Assembly: GCF_000970085.1 (NCBI RefSeq)
Contig: NZ_CP009506.1
Coordinates: 3,968,001 to 4,032,000, forward strand
DNA: 64,000 nucleotides
Direction of reading: 5' to 3'
Source: Methanosarcina siciliae T4/M
Lineage (GTDB): Archaea; Halobacteriota; Methanosarcinia; Methanosarcinales; Methanosarcinaceae
The notes beneath the pieces were generated by a model. That model made no database searches. It was not told where the DNA came from and worked only from the letters and a program-made list of their open reading frames with translations. A program made the translations under genes and the position numbers. This document shows, piece by piece, positions 15,847 to 26,295 of this stretch (position 1 is its first letter; each line of letters opens with the position of its first letter).

Positions 15847-18390
15847 TCAAATCTTCACTTCTTCTCCATTTAGCACGGCTTCTTCGCTGACCCTTACTTC
15901 CTTAGTCGTATCTCCGTAGCTTACGACATACGGACCTGTGGGAGCAGTATCAAACTGGGTTTCCCCGGAGATAGGACCTTCGGTTGAATAGGGAACTGTA
16001 AACTCATACTTACCCTCAGAATCCGAAGTTGTAGATTGGGAATACTCAAAAGTCCGGCCCTGACCAGTCTGAATTGTAGTACTTATCTTGACCGTTTCAT
16101 CTGTGGAAACAGTCCCGGTGATGTTTGCCCCCTTGACATATTCGAAGATTTTGACATAACCCGTATTGTCTTCGGGGATGTTACCTCCGTACATGTAATT
16201 GTAAACCTGTTTGTGCCAGGTTTCCTGAGTTTGATAAGCCCATGTCTCATGCACAAGACGGTACTGCTTAAGGCCATTTCCGTCAAAAATATGCAACCTT
16301 GATTCCATTGAGTTAAAATAGCGGTCGGAGGGGAAGTACTGATATCCACTCCCTGTCCAGTAAGCTTGAGAGTATCCGTCGGAATCAAGAGTCCAGGCAG
16401 TCATTGCCCCAAATTTTGGATTAACTCCCTCTCCAAATAAAGAAGCCATTTCTATGTCCGAAACAATATAACGAGCCCCTGCTTTATCCGGATCAGGGTC
16501 AACAGCTTCCAGCACTTTAGTCGCTTCTTCTTCGGATTGGGCTGTAAAGAAAGTGGAAGCTCCGGGTTTGTTTTCTTCATCAATACTTCCTCTACGTCCT
16601 CCAATTCCAGCCTGGAAGGGGTTGGCGTTGGGCATCCGGTGTCCGATAGTTTCAATCCAGTGCCCATAGTCCCACCAGGACATCACTCCGTAAGCGGTTT
16701 CAGGGTAATCGAAAAGTTCTCCATCCTCAGGAGCTTCGTAAACTGAATTGTAGTCCATGCCCGGATCCGGAGTATTGGATTGGAGCCACAGACAGGATTC
16801 AATCCAGGGACCATTGGGACCTCCGGTGCCTATTGTTTGTCCCATTGCAGAACTGTACTCTGGAAGAACAAGCACCGCGAATATGGCAAGGATTGCAAAG
16901 ATCTGTTCTATTTTTACAAATCTGAAGAAACTGGGGAAATCCTTAAGCGATTTTACATTAGTTCTGAAGTTTTCTTCAAGCCTGTCCCATTTTACAAGTT
17001 CAAGGAGCCTGCCTCCCAGATAAGCCCCCATAACTGCAATATTTACCGAATAGTAATATGCAAAACGGTTCTGTCCATAGATTGCCATGAACATTAAAAG
17101 GCCCCATACCAGAGCCAGCAGCTCTTCAGGTCTTGGTTTCCTGATGATATTTGCCGTAAGGAGGATCATTCCAGCTATTGAAGCGAAAAAAACGGGAGCT
17201 GTAAAATAATTATACACTCTTGAAAATGAAAATTTCCCCCCTGGGTAAAATATGGAGGAAACTTCTCCTATTGTAGAAGGACCTCCAGTTTGGATTCCGA
17301 AAATTGAATGAGGAGCATTTACGACAAGGGAATAAAGTGAAGGAACTGCAATTTTCACTGCAATAAGCCCAAAAATAAAAGCTCCGAATATTGCCAGAGG
17401 GAAATAATAAGTCTTTAAATTTCTTTTTTTGAACTCTCTTTCAATTAAACCTAAAAATGCAAAAATCATCAGTGCTCCAAAAACCGTAATTACGTGGAAC
17501 CAGGAGTAATAATACATTGAAAAGCCCATTTCAGGATGAACAAAGGGAAGGATAAGGATTGAACTTACAAGAAACGTAACCGTTCCTACAATCCCAAGGT
17601 AGTCACTAGACTCACCATGGAAATTATCAATGACATACTGGATCACGGCATAAACCAGAATGATCAATAGGAAAAGAGAAGCTCCGGGCCATGAAAGCTG
17701 GTAAGCCGAATACATGAAACCGGCTATAATGGAATATATCAGTGGCTCTTTCAGGACATCGAGATTTTTGGTAATTACATGCTCGAAACGCAATCTTTTT
17801 TCTTTTGCGGAAATCAAAGCCAGCATGAAAAACATCATGAAAAATGTACTGAATAAAGTCTCAGCTACATGATGATCCGTGAAGCCTATGATGGAGCGGG
17901 ACAAAAATTGCCCTGGAGCAAAAGCAATCAAGATTGCAGCCAGTATGCCTGTTTTATGCCCCCCGAGATATTTTCCGATATAGTAAACAGGAATGACAGT
18001 AAGGGCTCCGAGCACTGCAGGGAAATAAGCTCCGACAGTAGTAATAAGATCCTGACCGGGGCTGCCCATTCCAAGGACCAAAGAAGTTATAGCCATCATC
18101 TGGTCAAACAGAGGGCCAAAATGGATGTAACTCCCGTTAGGGTAGTTGGTTATAGGATTGTAAAACATCCTGTTTGGGTAGTTTTCAAGGAGAACATTCA
18201 AGGTCCGCATATGGTACCAGGGATCGTTGCCCCCGAACCTTACAAACCCGTTGGATAGAAAAACCGAATCAGAGGGGCGTATTCTGATCAAAAAAGCGAT
18301 AAAACCGATTATCGAAACTACAAGAATATAAGGCAAGCTGGATTTTATTTCAGACTTAAACGTTGATGTAGGACGATTCTTAGAACCCAT
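15847..18390 (-). CDS. aglB: Oligosaccharyltransferase AglB (copy 2, mosaic)
   Basis: This 847-residue AglB has the same architecture and motifs as the other copies (GGNDPWYHMR, WWDYGHWIE). Residues 1 to about 650 are nearly identical to copy 3. From SDIEMASLFGEG onward it instead follows copy 1 (WTGSGYQY, HETWAYQTQE, YNYMYGGNI). The switch lies near nucleotide 16441. This mosaic pattern is best explained by gene conversion between tandem copies. The start follows a GGGGAT site shared with copy 3. Confidence 0.93.
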   Translation of the reverse strand: MGSKNRPTSTFKSEIKSSLPYILVVSIIGFIAFLIRIRPSDSVFLSNGFVRFGGNDPWYHMRTLNVLLENYPNRMFYNPITNYPNGSYIHFGPLFDQMMAITSLVLGMGSPGQDLITTVGAYFPAVLGALTVIPVYYIGKYLGGHKTGILAAILIAFAPGQFLSRSIIGFTDHHVAETLFSTFFMMFFMLALISAKEKRLRFEHVITKNLDVLKEPLIYSIIAGFMYSAYQLSWPGASLFLLIILVYAVIQYVIDNFHGESSDYLGIVGTVTFLVSSILILPFVHPEMGFSMYYYSWFHVITVFGALMIFAFLGLIEREFKKRNLKTYYFPLAIFGAFIFGLIAVKIAVPSLYSLVVNAPHSIFGIQTGGPSTIGEVSSIFYPGGKFSFSRVYNYFTAPVFFASIAGMILLTANIIRKPRPEELLALVWGLLMFMAIYGQNRFAYYYSVNIAVMGAYLGGRLLELVKWDRLEENFRTNVKSLKDFPSFFRFVKIEQIFAILAIFAVLVLPEYSSAMGQTIGTGGPNGPWIESCLWLQSNTPDPGMDYNSVYEAPEDGELFDYPETAYGVMSWWDYGHWIETIGHRMPNANPFQAGIGGRRGSIDEENKPGASTFFTAQSEEEATKVLEAVDPDPDKAGARYIVSDIEMASLFGEGVNPKFGAMTAWTLDSDGYSQAYWTGSGYQYFPSDRYFNSMESRLHIFDGNGLKQYRLVHETWAYQTQETWHKQVYNYMYGGNIPEDNTGYVKIFEYVKGANITGTVSTDETVKISTTIQTGQGRTFEYSQSTTSDSEGKYEFTVPYSTEGPISGETQFDTAPTGPYVVSYGDTTKEVRVSEEAVLNGEEVKI

Positions 18391-18572
18391 AGTAATCCCC
18401 TTCAGGATGGATACGCCAACCCCGCAGGAACAAAAGTTCCTTTACAGTTACTTCATAATGAACATTGATTCTTCAAGCCGTATCCTTCAGAGAAGAACAG
18501 ATCTTCAAAAACGTGCGAGATACATAATACACTTAATAAACTATACTTAATAAACCCTAGTTATAAAATAAG

Positions 18573-18602
18573 TTTTTTAATAGTATATCTAAATAACGGA
18601 TA
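18573..18602. repeat. Dispersed 30-bp element following aglB (copy 3)
   Basis: This third copy of the element lies 257 bases beyond the stop of aglB copy 3 and 183 bases upstream of aglB copy 2. See the entry at 12613. Confidence 0.75.
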
Positions 18603-18687
18603 AATCAGATAGATAAAGATGCCTCCTGTAAGAAATGACATACTCTTGTAGTAAAACTCAGATTAGAGCATCCAGAGAAAAGTAAAG

Positions 18688-18811
18688 ATGGAAGATAGAA
18701 ATAGAAGATTAAAATAGAAGATAGAAATAGAAGATTAAAATAGAAGATAGAAATAGAAGATAGAAATAGAAGATTAAAATAGAAGATTAAAATAGAAGAT
18801 TAAAATAGAAG
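18688..18811. repeat. AT-rich tandem array of 14-15-bp units
   Basis: About nine alternating units of the types ATAGAAGATTAAA and ATAGAAGATAGAA lie between aglB copies 3 and 2. They have no spacers and no coding potential. Slippage expansion is the simplest explanation. No equivalent array is seen in the spacer before copy 1. Confidence 0.75.
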
Positions 18812-18859
18812 AAGTTAAAAAAATCAAACTACTTCCCCAAACATATGCTTCTGACGTAT

Positions 18860-21394
18860 TCAAATCTTCACTTTTTCTCCATTTAACACTGCTTCCTCAT
18901 TAACCCTTACTTCCTTGGTCGTATCTTCATAGCTTACGACATACGGACCTGTGGGAGCCGTATCGAACTGGGTTTCCCCGGAAACAGGACCTTCGGTTGA
19001 ATAGGGGACGGTAAACTCATACCTGCCTTCAGAGTCCGAAGTTGTCGACTGGGAATACTCAAAAGTCCTGCCTTGGCCGGTCAAAATTGCCGTACTTATT
19101 TTAATCGTTTCATTGGGCGAAGCAATCCCGGTTATATTTGCACCTTTTACATATTCGAAGATTTTAACATACCCGCTATCCTCTTCGGGAACGTTTCCTC
19201 CGTAAAAGAGATTATAGATCTGCTTGTACGCCACCTCGTTACTCTGACCCGCCCATGACTCGTGAACCAGTCGATACTGCTTCAAACCATTTCCGTCAAG
19301 GAAGTGAAGTCTGGATTCCATCGAGTTGTAATAACGCATTGTAGGCAGGATTTGAGAGTTACCTTCTACCTGGTACTGGGCATAGTACCCTTCGGAATCA
19401 AGGGTCCAGGTAGCCATAGGCAAAAATTTCCCATCATATAAAGAAGCCATTTCTATGTCCGAAACAATATAACGGGCCCCTGCTTTATCCGGATCAGGGT
19501 CAACAGCTTCCAGCACTTTAGTCGCTTCTTCTTCGGATTGGGCTGTAAAGAAAGTGGAAGCTCCGGGTTTGTTTTCTTCATCAATACTTCCTCTACGTCC
19601 TCCAATTCCAGCCTGGAAGGGGTTGGCGTTGGGCATCCGGTGTCCGATAGTTTCAATCCAGTGCCCATAGTCCCACCAGGACATCACTCCGTAAGCGGTT
19701 TCAGGATAATCGAAAAGTTCTCCATCCTCAGGAGCTTCGTAAACTGAATTGTAGTCCATGCCCGGATCCGGAGTATTGGATTGGAGCCACAGACAGGATT
19801 CAATCCAGGGACCATTGGGACCTCCGGGGCCGCCTATTGTTTGTCCCATTGCAGAACTGTACTCTGGAAGAACAAGCACCGCGAATATGGCAAGGATTGC
19901 AAAGATCTGTTCTATTTTTACAAATCTGAAGAAACTGGGGAAATCCTTAAGCGATTTCACATTAGTTCTGAAGTTTTCTTCAAGCCTGTCCCATTTTACA
20001 AGTTCAAGGAGCCTGCCTCCCAGATAAGCCCCCATAACTGCAATATTTACCGAATAGTAATATGCAAAACGGTTCTGTCCATAGATTGCCATGAACATTA
20101 AAAGGCCCCATACCAGAGCCAGCAGCTCTTCAGGTCTTGGTTTCCTGATGATATTTGCCGTAAGGAGGATCATTCCAGCTATTGAAGCGAAAAAAGCGGG
20201 AGCTGTAAAATAATTATACACTCTTGAAAATGAAAATTCCCCCCCTGGGTAAAATATGGAGGTAACTTCCCTAATCGTAGAAGGGCCACCTGTCTGGACC
20301 CCAAAAATTGAATGAGGGGCGTTTATGACCAGTGAGTAGAGAGATGGAACCGCAATTTTCACTGCAATAAGCCCAAAAATAAAAGCTCCGAATATTGCCA
20401 GAGGGAAATAATAAGTCTTTAAATTTCTTTTTTTGAACTCTCTTTCAATTAAACCTAAAAATGCAAAAATCATCAGTGCTCCAAAAACCGTAATTACGTG
20501 GAACCAGGAGTAATAATACATTGAAAAGCCCATTTCAGGATGAACAAAGGGAAGGATAAGGATTGAACTTACAAGAAACGTAACCGTTCCTACAATCCCA
20601 AGGTAGTCACTAGACTCACCATGGAAATTATCAATGACATACTGGATCACGGCATAAACCAGAATGATCAATAGGAAAAGAGAAGCTCCGGGCCATGAAA
20701 GCTGGTAAGCCGAATACATGAAACCGGCTATAATGGAATATATCAGTGGCTCTTTCAGGACATCGAGATTTTTGGTAATTACATGCTCGAAACGCAATCT
20801 TTTTTCTTTTGCGGAAATCAAAGCCAGCATGAAAAACATCATGAAAAATGTACTGAATAAAGTCTCAGCTACATGATGATCCGTGAAGCCTATGATGGAA
20901 CGGTGCAAAAATTGTCCTGGAGCAAAAGCAATCAAGATTGCAGCCAGTATGCCTGTTTTATGCCCCCCGAGATATTTTCCGACATAGTAAACAGGAATGA
21001 CAGTAAGGGCTCCGAGCACTGCAGGGAAATAAGCTCCGACAGTAGTAATAAGATCCTGACCGGGGCTGCCCATTCCAAGGACCAAAGAAGTTATAGCCAT
21101 CATCTGGTCAAACAGAGGGCCAAAATGGATGTAACTCCCGTTGGGGTAGTTGGTCATAGGATTGTAAAACATCCTGTTTGGATAATTTTCAAGGAGAACA
21201 TTTAAGGTCCGCATATGATACCAGGGGTCGTTGCCCCCGAACTTTACAAACCCGTTGGATAAAAAAACCGAATCAGAGGGGCGTATTCTGATCAAAAAAG
21301 ATATAAAACCGATTATCGAAACTACAAGAATATAAGGCAAGCTGGATTTTAATTTAGACTTAAACGTTGATGTGGGACGATTCTTAGAACCCAT
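18860..21394 (-). CDS. aglB: Oligosaccharyltransferase AglB (copy 3)
   Basis: This 844-residue AglB shares nearly all of its membrane domain and catalytic core with copy 2, including the WWDYGHWIE segment. Its segment around residues 650-750 is its own (YDGKFLPMATWTLDSEG, GNSQILPTMRYYNS, HESWAGQSNE). That region lies in the soluble domain after the catalytic motif and may alter acceptor or glycan choice. It is the first of the three copies in transcription order, with the same GGGGAT start region as copy 2. Confidence 0.93.
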   Translation of the reverse strand: MGSKNRPTSTFKSKLKSSLPYILVVSIIGFISFLIRIRPSDSVFLSNGFVKFGGNDPWYHMRTLNVLLENYPNRMFYNPMTNYPNGSYIHFGPLFDQMMAITSLVLGMGSPGQDLITTVGAYFPAVLGALTVIPVYYVGKYLGGHKTGILAAILIAFAPGQFLHRSIIGFTDHHVAETLFSTFFMMFFMLALISAKEKRLRFEHVITKNLDVLKEPLIYSIIAGFMYSAYQLSWPGASLFLLIILVYAVIQYVIDNFHGESSDYLGIVGTVTFLVSSILILPFVHPEMGFSMYYYSWFHVITVFGALMIFAFLGLIEREFKKRNLKTYYFPLAIFGAFIFGLIAVKIAVPSLYSLVINAPHSIFGVQTGGPSTIREVTSIFYPGGEFSFSRVYNYFTAPAFFASIAGMILLTANIIRKPRPEELLALVWGLLMFMAIYGQNRFAYYYSVNIAVMGAYLGGRLLELVKWDRLEENFRTNVKSLKDFPSFFRFVKIEQIFAILAIFAVLVLPEYSSAMGQTIGGPGGPNGPWIESCLWLQSNTPDPGMDYNSVYEAPEDGELFDYPETAYGVMSWWDYGHWIETIGHRMPNANPFQAGIGGRRGSIDEENKPGASTFFTAQSEEEATKVLEAVDPDPDKAGARYIVSDIEMASLYDGKFLPMATWTLDSEGYYAQYQVEGNSQILPTMRYYNSMESRLHFLDGNGLKQYRLVHESWAGQSNEVAYKQIYNLFYGGNVPEEDSGYVKIFEYVKGANITGIASPNETIKISTAILTGQGRTFEYSQSTTSDSEGRYEFTVPYSTEGPVSGETQFDTAPTGPYVVSYEDTTKEVRVNEEAVLNGEKVKI

Positions 21395-21511
21395 AGTAAT
21401 CCCCTTCAGGAAGTGGAACTAACATATAGCTACAGAAAACACATATGATATCTTTCGAATAGAGGCACAAATAATGAAAGTAATTGCAAACACTTTCATG
21501 CCAAAAGAAAA

Positions 21512-22666
21512 TTACATAGATTGTATTAATTCGATGTAAGAGTTTATAATTTTATCCCATTTTTGATCCGGAGCTTCATAACGCTCATTTTTTCCGAGAA
21601 GGTTCGGAATGGTTTGCCGGATGGATTCTACATCTCCGGGGGGAACAAAAAAAGTACCTTCATATCCGGCCATAGATTCTTTCAGGCCGCCTACTTCAGA
21701 AACAACAACCGGTTTTCCAAAAGACATGGCTATATGGGCAATTCCGCTCTGTGAAGCCCTCAGGTAGGGTAAGACCACCACATCTGCAGCACTGAAGTAA
21801 AGGCTGACCTTTTCATCGGGTACGTATTCGTCCACAAGCGTGATCCTATCGGAGCAAGAGGAAACCTCGATCTGGTCAAGCAGTTCTTTGCGGTCTTCCC
21901 AGATTTCTCCGACAATCAGCAACCTAGTTTTCTCAAGTATCTCAGCAGGAAGCTGTTCGAAAGCCCTGATAAGATAAGGGATACCTTTGTATTTGCGAAT
22001 TAAACCGAAAGAAAGGATAACAAATTCTTCTTTTATTGAGAGAGTTTTTTTTGCTTCTTTACTGTCAAGCACATTCCCATACTGGTCATAGAGGCCGTGG
22101 GGAATTACATGGATATTTTCAGGGGCAATCGAATACCTTTCTGCAACAAGCTTTTTGTCAGATTCGGAATGAGTAATATATGCATCAAGGTTTTTGCGGA
22201 GCAATTTTCCCGTTATTTTTGAGTATAAACGGATAGGTAGTACAGACTCTTCAAAAGGATCCACGACTTCATGGAACTCAATGATTATTTTAGGTTTGTT
22301 AAGTACACTTGCAAAGAACTTAAGCAAAAGGTGCATGTGCGCAACTGAAGAAGTCCACCACTGTAAAACTATGACATCAGGTTTATGTAATTGAATAAAA
22401 TTGTATGCCCGGACCCACGTCAAAGGATTATTATAGTCCATTCCATCAAAAACGGAAATTTCAGGTGAAAAACTCAGGTCTGAAATGTCTTTTCCTACAT
22501 GAGATTTACCTGGGAAAAGAAAGGTTGGCAGGAGCTGCCGAAAGCAGACAACAGAGACATCTTTTTCCGCAGACATCGCGTTTGCCAGACGAATTGTATA
22601 ATAACTGATACCACTTAAAAAACGCTTAGAAGGTCCGACTATGCAAATGCTTTTGTGGGATGCCAT
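21512..22666 (-). CDS. GT4-family glycosyltransferase
   Basis: This 384-residue GT-B glycosyltransferase opens with ICIVGPSKRFLSGISYYT, the N-terminal donor/acceptor loop. The GT4 core (SFGLIRKYKGIPYLIRAF, then AADVVVLPYLRASQSG and FGKPVVVSEVGG) lies in the C-terminal half. It probably acts on the cytoplasmic face, adding a sugar to the lipid-linked glycan used by AglB. It is upstream of aglB copy 3 on the same strand and divergent from the next glycosyltransferase. The sugar is unknown. Confidence 0.88.
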   Translation of the reverse strand: MASHKSICIVGPSKRFLSGISYYTIRLANAMSAEKDVSVVCFRQLLPTFLFPGKSHVGKDISDLSFSPEISVFDGMDYNNPLTWVRAYNFIQLHKPDVIVLQWWTSSVAHMHLLLKFFASVLNKPKIIIEFHEVVDPFEESVLPIRLYSKITGKLLRKNLDAYITHSESDKKLVAERYSIAPENIHVIPHGLYDQYGNVLDSKEAKKTLSIKEEFVILSFGLIRKYKGIPYLIRAFEQLPAEILEKTRLLIVGEIWEDRKELLDQIEVSSCSDRITLVDEYVPDEKVSLYFSAADVVVLPYLRASQSGIAHIAMSFGKPVVVSEVGGLKESMAGYEGTFFVPPGDVESIRQTIPNLLGKNERYEAPDQKWDKIINSYIELIQSM

Positions 22667-22744
22667 TGACCTTAACTATCACATTATCTTTATATTAAGC
22701 TAATGCATTAGACTGTATAAGTACCTGGATAGAGAGGTTCAGTT

Positions 22745-23824
22745 TTGAAAATAGCCCAGATTTGCCCCCGCTATTTCCCTGATATTGGAGGAGTAGAAAC
22801 GCACGTTAAAGAGATTAGTGAGAGGCTGGCCAAAGCAGGGCACGACGTTGAGGTCATAACGACAGACCCGACGGGAAAATTGAACAGAAGGGACACCATA
22901 AACGGGGTAGAGATTATCAGGTTCAGGTCCTTTGCTCCCGGAAATGCATACTATTTTGCCCCTCAGATATATTTCTATCTTAAACAACACAATTATGACG
23001 TGATTCACGCACATAGCTATCACGCACTTCCGGCGTTATTTGCAGCCCTGGGAAAACGTGAAAGAAGATTTGTGTTTACCCCACATTACCACCGGAGCGG
23101 ACATACTGCATTTCGAAACCTGCTGCATAAACCTTACAGGTTCCTGGGAAAGATAATTTTTTCCAGGGCAGACATAATAATTTGTGTGTCCGAGTACGAA
23201 AAAAAACTTGTTGAATCCGATTTCAGAGTTCAGGGAAAAACGGTGAAAATTCCAAACGGGATTAACCTTAAAGAGTTTGAAAACCTGAAGCGCCAGCAAA
23301 AGAAAGACGGAGAGAAAATCCTCCTATATGTAGGCCGCCTGGAAGAATATAAAGGGGTACAGTACATTATTCAAAGTCTGCCTGAGCTCCGGGATTTCAG
23401 GCTAAGGGTTGTTGGAAAGGGACCCTATGAAGAAGAACTCCACGAGATGGCAAAGGACCTGGCGGTATCTGAGAGGGTTGAGTGGTTAAAAAACCTGTCA
23501 AGAAGAGAACTGCTTGAATGCTATGCATCATCCGATGTGTTTTTAATGCTTTCTTCTCATGAAGCATATGGAATAACAGTTGCAGAGGCGCTGGCTGCAG
23601 GGACTCCGTGTGTGGTTGCAAAAGGGAGTGCGCTTGAGGAGTTTGTAGACGGGGAATATTGTGTAGGGATTGAGAGTCCAATCATATCCAATAAAATATC
23701 TAAAGCTATAAAAGCACTGGAAGGAAATAAGCATATAGCAATTTTAAGTAAAAAGCAAATTTTAATGGATTGGAACGAAGTTGTTGAAAAAATTGAGAGC
23801 TTGTTGAGTCAATCAGATGAATAG
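22745..23824 (+). CDS. GT4-family glycosyltransferase
   Basis: This 359-residue GT-B enzyme has the N-terminal motif PRYFPDIGGVETHVKEIS. Its C-terminal Glu-rich donor site reads SSHEAYGITVAEALAAGTP. The start is TTG with a GAGAGGTT site just upstream; the frame has no nearer ATG. It is divergent from the 21512 gene, and the 78-base gap must carry both promoters. Its role is assembly of the surface or N-linked glycan. Confidence 0.9.
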   Translation: MKIAQICPRYFPDIGGVETHVKEISERLAKAGHDVEVITTDPTGKLNRRDTINGVEIIRFRSFAPGNAYYFAPQIYFYLKQHNYDVIHAHSYHALPALFAALGKRERRFVFTPHYHRSGHTAFRNLLHKPYRFLGKIIFSRADIIICVSEYEKKLVESDFRVQGKTVKIPNGINLKEFENLKRQQKKDGEKILLYVGRLEEYKGVQYIIQSLPELRDFRLRVVGKGPYEEELHEMAKDLAVSERVEWLKNLSRRELLECYASSDVFLMLSSHEAYGITVAEALAAGTPCVVAKGSALEEFVDGEYCVGIESPIISNKISKAIKALEGNKHIAILSKKQILMDWNEVVEKIESLLSQSDE

Positions 23825-23964
23825 ATCCGAATAGGCAAATGTTTTAGCCTCAACCAAAAAATATCTCTAGCAATTACTTATGACAGGATTAACGTGTAAA
23901 TGGTAGATTTCACAACAGAGTTATATTAAAGAATTAATTGATAATTTATGAGTTGAGAATTAGA

Positions 23965-25134
23965 ATGAATATACACTATCTAACAGACATATACTTTGGG
24001 GAAAAAAACGCAGGGACGACTCACACATTAGAAATATACAATAACTTATCGAAAAAAAATGAAGTCCATTTAATATGCCAAAAACCACAGCCTGAAATTC
24101 ATCTCAAAAATAGATGTTATATTCCACTTTTTGGTACCACACGCATAAAACGTACCATCCTATTGAATTCTCTATTTTGGATAATATATCCTCTATACCT
24201 ATTAACGAAAAAAAAACCAGACCTGTTTTATCAGCGATTTGATGGAACATTATTCATATCACCCTCACTGATATTCTCCAAGTTATTTAAGATCCCTCTG
24301 GTTATGGAAGTAAACGGAGACATGATTGATGAGATATCAATGAGAAGTGAGCCACAGGTTTACTTAGAGATCATAAAACTATGCGAAAAGAACTATTATT
24401 CAAACGCCAGCAGAATAATTGTAGTTACGGAAGGAATAAAAAAAGCAATAATCAAAAATTACTGCATCCCTGAAGAAAAAATAGAGGTAATAGGAAACGG
24501 AGTTAATACAGATATATTCAGGCCATTAAACAATACCTCAAACTTGAAAAAGAAGTACGGGTTTGATGAAAAAAATGTTGTCATATTTGTTGGTATCTTA
24601 GTAGAGTGGCAGGGGCTTAAATATCTGGTAGAAGCCGCACCTGCAGTTTTGGAAGAAAAGCCAGACACAGTATATTTAATAATTGGCGATGGGCCTTTAA
24701 AAAACGAGATCGTTCAAAAAGTTAAAGATCTAAGAATACACGAAAAATTCATATTTACAGGCTTTGTATCCCATGAGGAAGTACCACTATACATAAATGC
24801 AAGTGATGTATGTGTGGTACCCAAGATACCCCTAAAATCCGGTTATTCGCCTTTAAAATTATATGAGTATATGGCATGCGGAAAAGCTGTAATAGCAAGC
24901 GATGTAAGGGGATTTGAAATACTGGAACAAGCAAAAGCAGGAATTTTAGTTGAACCGCAAAACTCCCAGAAACTGTCAGAAGCTATCTTAAAAGTGCTGG
25001 AGGATGAAGCTTTAAAAAGAGAAATGGGAAAACGTGGATATAAAGAAGCGTTAATGCACCACAGTTGGAAGAGTGTGGCTCAGAAAACAGAAGATCTATT
25101 TATCGACGTGTTACAGGAAAAGCATGGTTCATAA
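23965..25134 (+). CDS. GT4-family glycosyltransferase
   Basis: This 389-residue GT-B enzyme has GVNTDIFRPLNNTSN, then VGILVEWQGLKYLVEAAP and SGYSPLKLYEYMACGKAVIASD, the last being the GT4 donor-binding helix. An in-frame TTG lies 27 bases upstream, but the ATG at 23965 (MNIHYLTDIYFG) gives the usual N-terminus. Its lower GC content than its flanks suggests recent acquisition, common for glycan loci. It is followed 14 bases later by wecB. Confidence 0.88.
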   Translation: MNIHYLTDIYFGEKNAGTTHTLEIYNNLSKKNEVHLICQKPQPEIHLKNRCYIPLFGTTRIKRTILLNSLFWIIYPLYLLTKKKPDLFYQRFDGTLFISPSLIFSKLFKIPLVMEVNGDMIDEISMRSEPQVYLEIIKLCEKNYYSNASRIIVVTEGIKKAIIKNYCIPEEKIEVIGNGVNTDIFRPLNNTSNLKKKYGFDEKNVVIFVGILVEWQGLKYLVEAAPAVLEEKPDTVYLIIGDGPLKNEIVQKVKDLRIHEKFIFTGFVSHEEVPLYINASDVCVVPKIPLKSGYSPLKLYEYMACGKAVIASDVRGFEILEQAKAGILVEPQNSQKLSEAILKVLEDEALKREMGKRGYKEALMHHSWKSVAQKTEDLFIDVLQEKHGS

Positions 25135-25148
25135 AAACTTGAGGTAGG

Positions 25149-26213
25149 ATGAGAATAGTATCAATCGTTGGGGCTCGCCCTCAATTCATCAAATGTGCAC
25201 CTCTGTCTCGACTGATAAGAAAAAAACATGAAGAAATCCTCGTGCATACGGGTCAGCACTATGACATAGGAATGTCAGATGTTTTCTTTGAGGAACTGGA
25301 TATCCCGAAACCAGACTACAATCTGGGTGTAGGGTCTGATAGTCATGGAGCTCAAACTGGAAAAATGTTGATTGAAATCGAGAAAATTCTCCTCAGAGAC
25401 AAGCCTGACCTTGTCCTTGTATACGGGGACACAAACTCCACGCTTGCGGGAAGCCTTGCAGCTTCCAAATTACATATCAAAACTGCGCATGTAGAAGCTG
25501 GTCTCCGGTCTTTTGATCGGGAAATGCCAGAAGAGATTAATAGAGTACTTACAGACAATGTATCAGACCTGCTTTTTTGCCCAACAGAAACTGCAGTCTT
25601 AAACCTGAAAAAAGAAGGAATCACAAAGGGAGTCTATAATGTAGGGGATGTAATGCTTGATTCCTTAAAATATAACATAAAGATTGCAGAACAAAAAGCC
25701 ACAATCCTTAAAGAGCTGAATCTAAACTCAAAAGAATATATTGTTGCAACTGTTCATCGGGCTTCGAACGCTGACAGCTTTGAAAACCTTTCCTCCATAA
25801 TAAAAGCTTTCTGTCATGCAGGTGTTCCCATTGTCTTTACGGTTCACCCGAGAACTGAAAAGTATCTGAAACAATATGGACTCTGGGACAAACTACGTGA
25901 AAAAGTTAAGGTGATTCCCCCCCTTGGATACTTGGAAATGCTAAAGCTCATGGCTCATGCAAAAAAGATCCTTACAGACTCGGGAGGGGTGCAGAAAGAA
26001 GCTTACATGCTTGGGGTGCCCTGCATAACTATGAGGGAAAATACCGAGTGGGTTGAAACTATAGAGGATGGAGGGAATGTGCTTGTTGGTGCGGATTATG
26101 AGAAAATAATGGACGCAATTTTAAATTTTGAAGGAGGCAAGGCAAAAGGAAATGTTTTTGGAAACGGGGATGCATGTGTAAAGATTCTTGAAATTTTAAT
26201 GACTGCTATATAA
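25149..26213 (+). CDS. wecB: UDP-N-acetylglucosamine 2-epimerase (non-hydrolysing)
   Basis: This 354-residue enzyme converts UDP-GlcNAc to UDP-ManNAc. It shows the family's GARPQFIKCAPLSRLIR start, HTGQHYD near residue 36, and GDTNSTLAGSLAA, HVEAGLRSFDREMPEEINR and LTDSGGVQKEAYMLGVPC. Full length. A GAGGTAGG site precedes the ATG. It supplies a ManNAc-type donor for the neighbouring glycosyltransferases; no UDP-ManNAc dehydrogenase is in this window. Confidence 0.94.
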   Translation: MRIVSIVGARPQFIKCAPLSRLIRKKHEEILVHTGQHYDIGMSDVFFEELDIPKPDYNLGVGSDSHGAQTGKMLIEIEKILLRDKPDLVLVYGDTNSTLAGSLAASKLHIKTAHVEAGLRSFDREMPEEINRVLTDNVSDLLFCPTETAVLNLKKEGITKGVYNVGDVMLDSLKYNIKIAEQKATILKELNLNSKEYIVATVHRASNADSFENLSSIIKAFCHAGVPIVFTVHPRTEKYLKQYGLWDKLREKVKVIPPLGYLEMLKLMAHAKKILTDSGGVQKEAYMLGVPCITMRENTEWVETIEDGGNVLVGADYEKIMDAILNFEGGKAKGNVFGNGDACVKILEILMTAI

Positions 26214-26295
26214 ATATAAAAAAGAAAGCTAAATATGGAATTTTTTATAATTGCAATAAATCTGTTTTTTTCATAATTTTTTGAAATGTGATATA

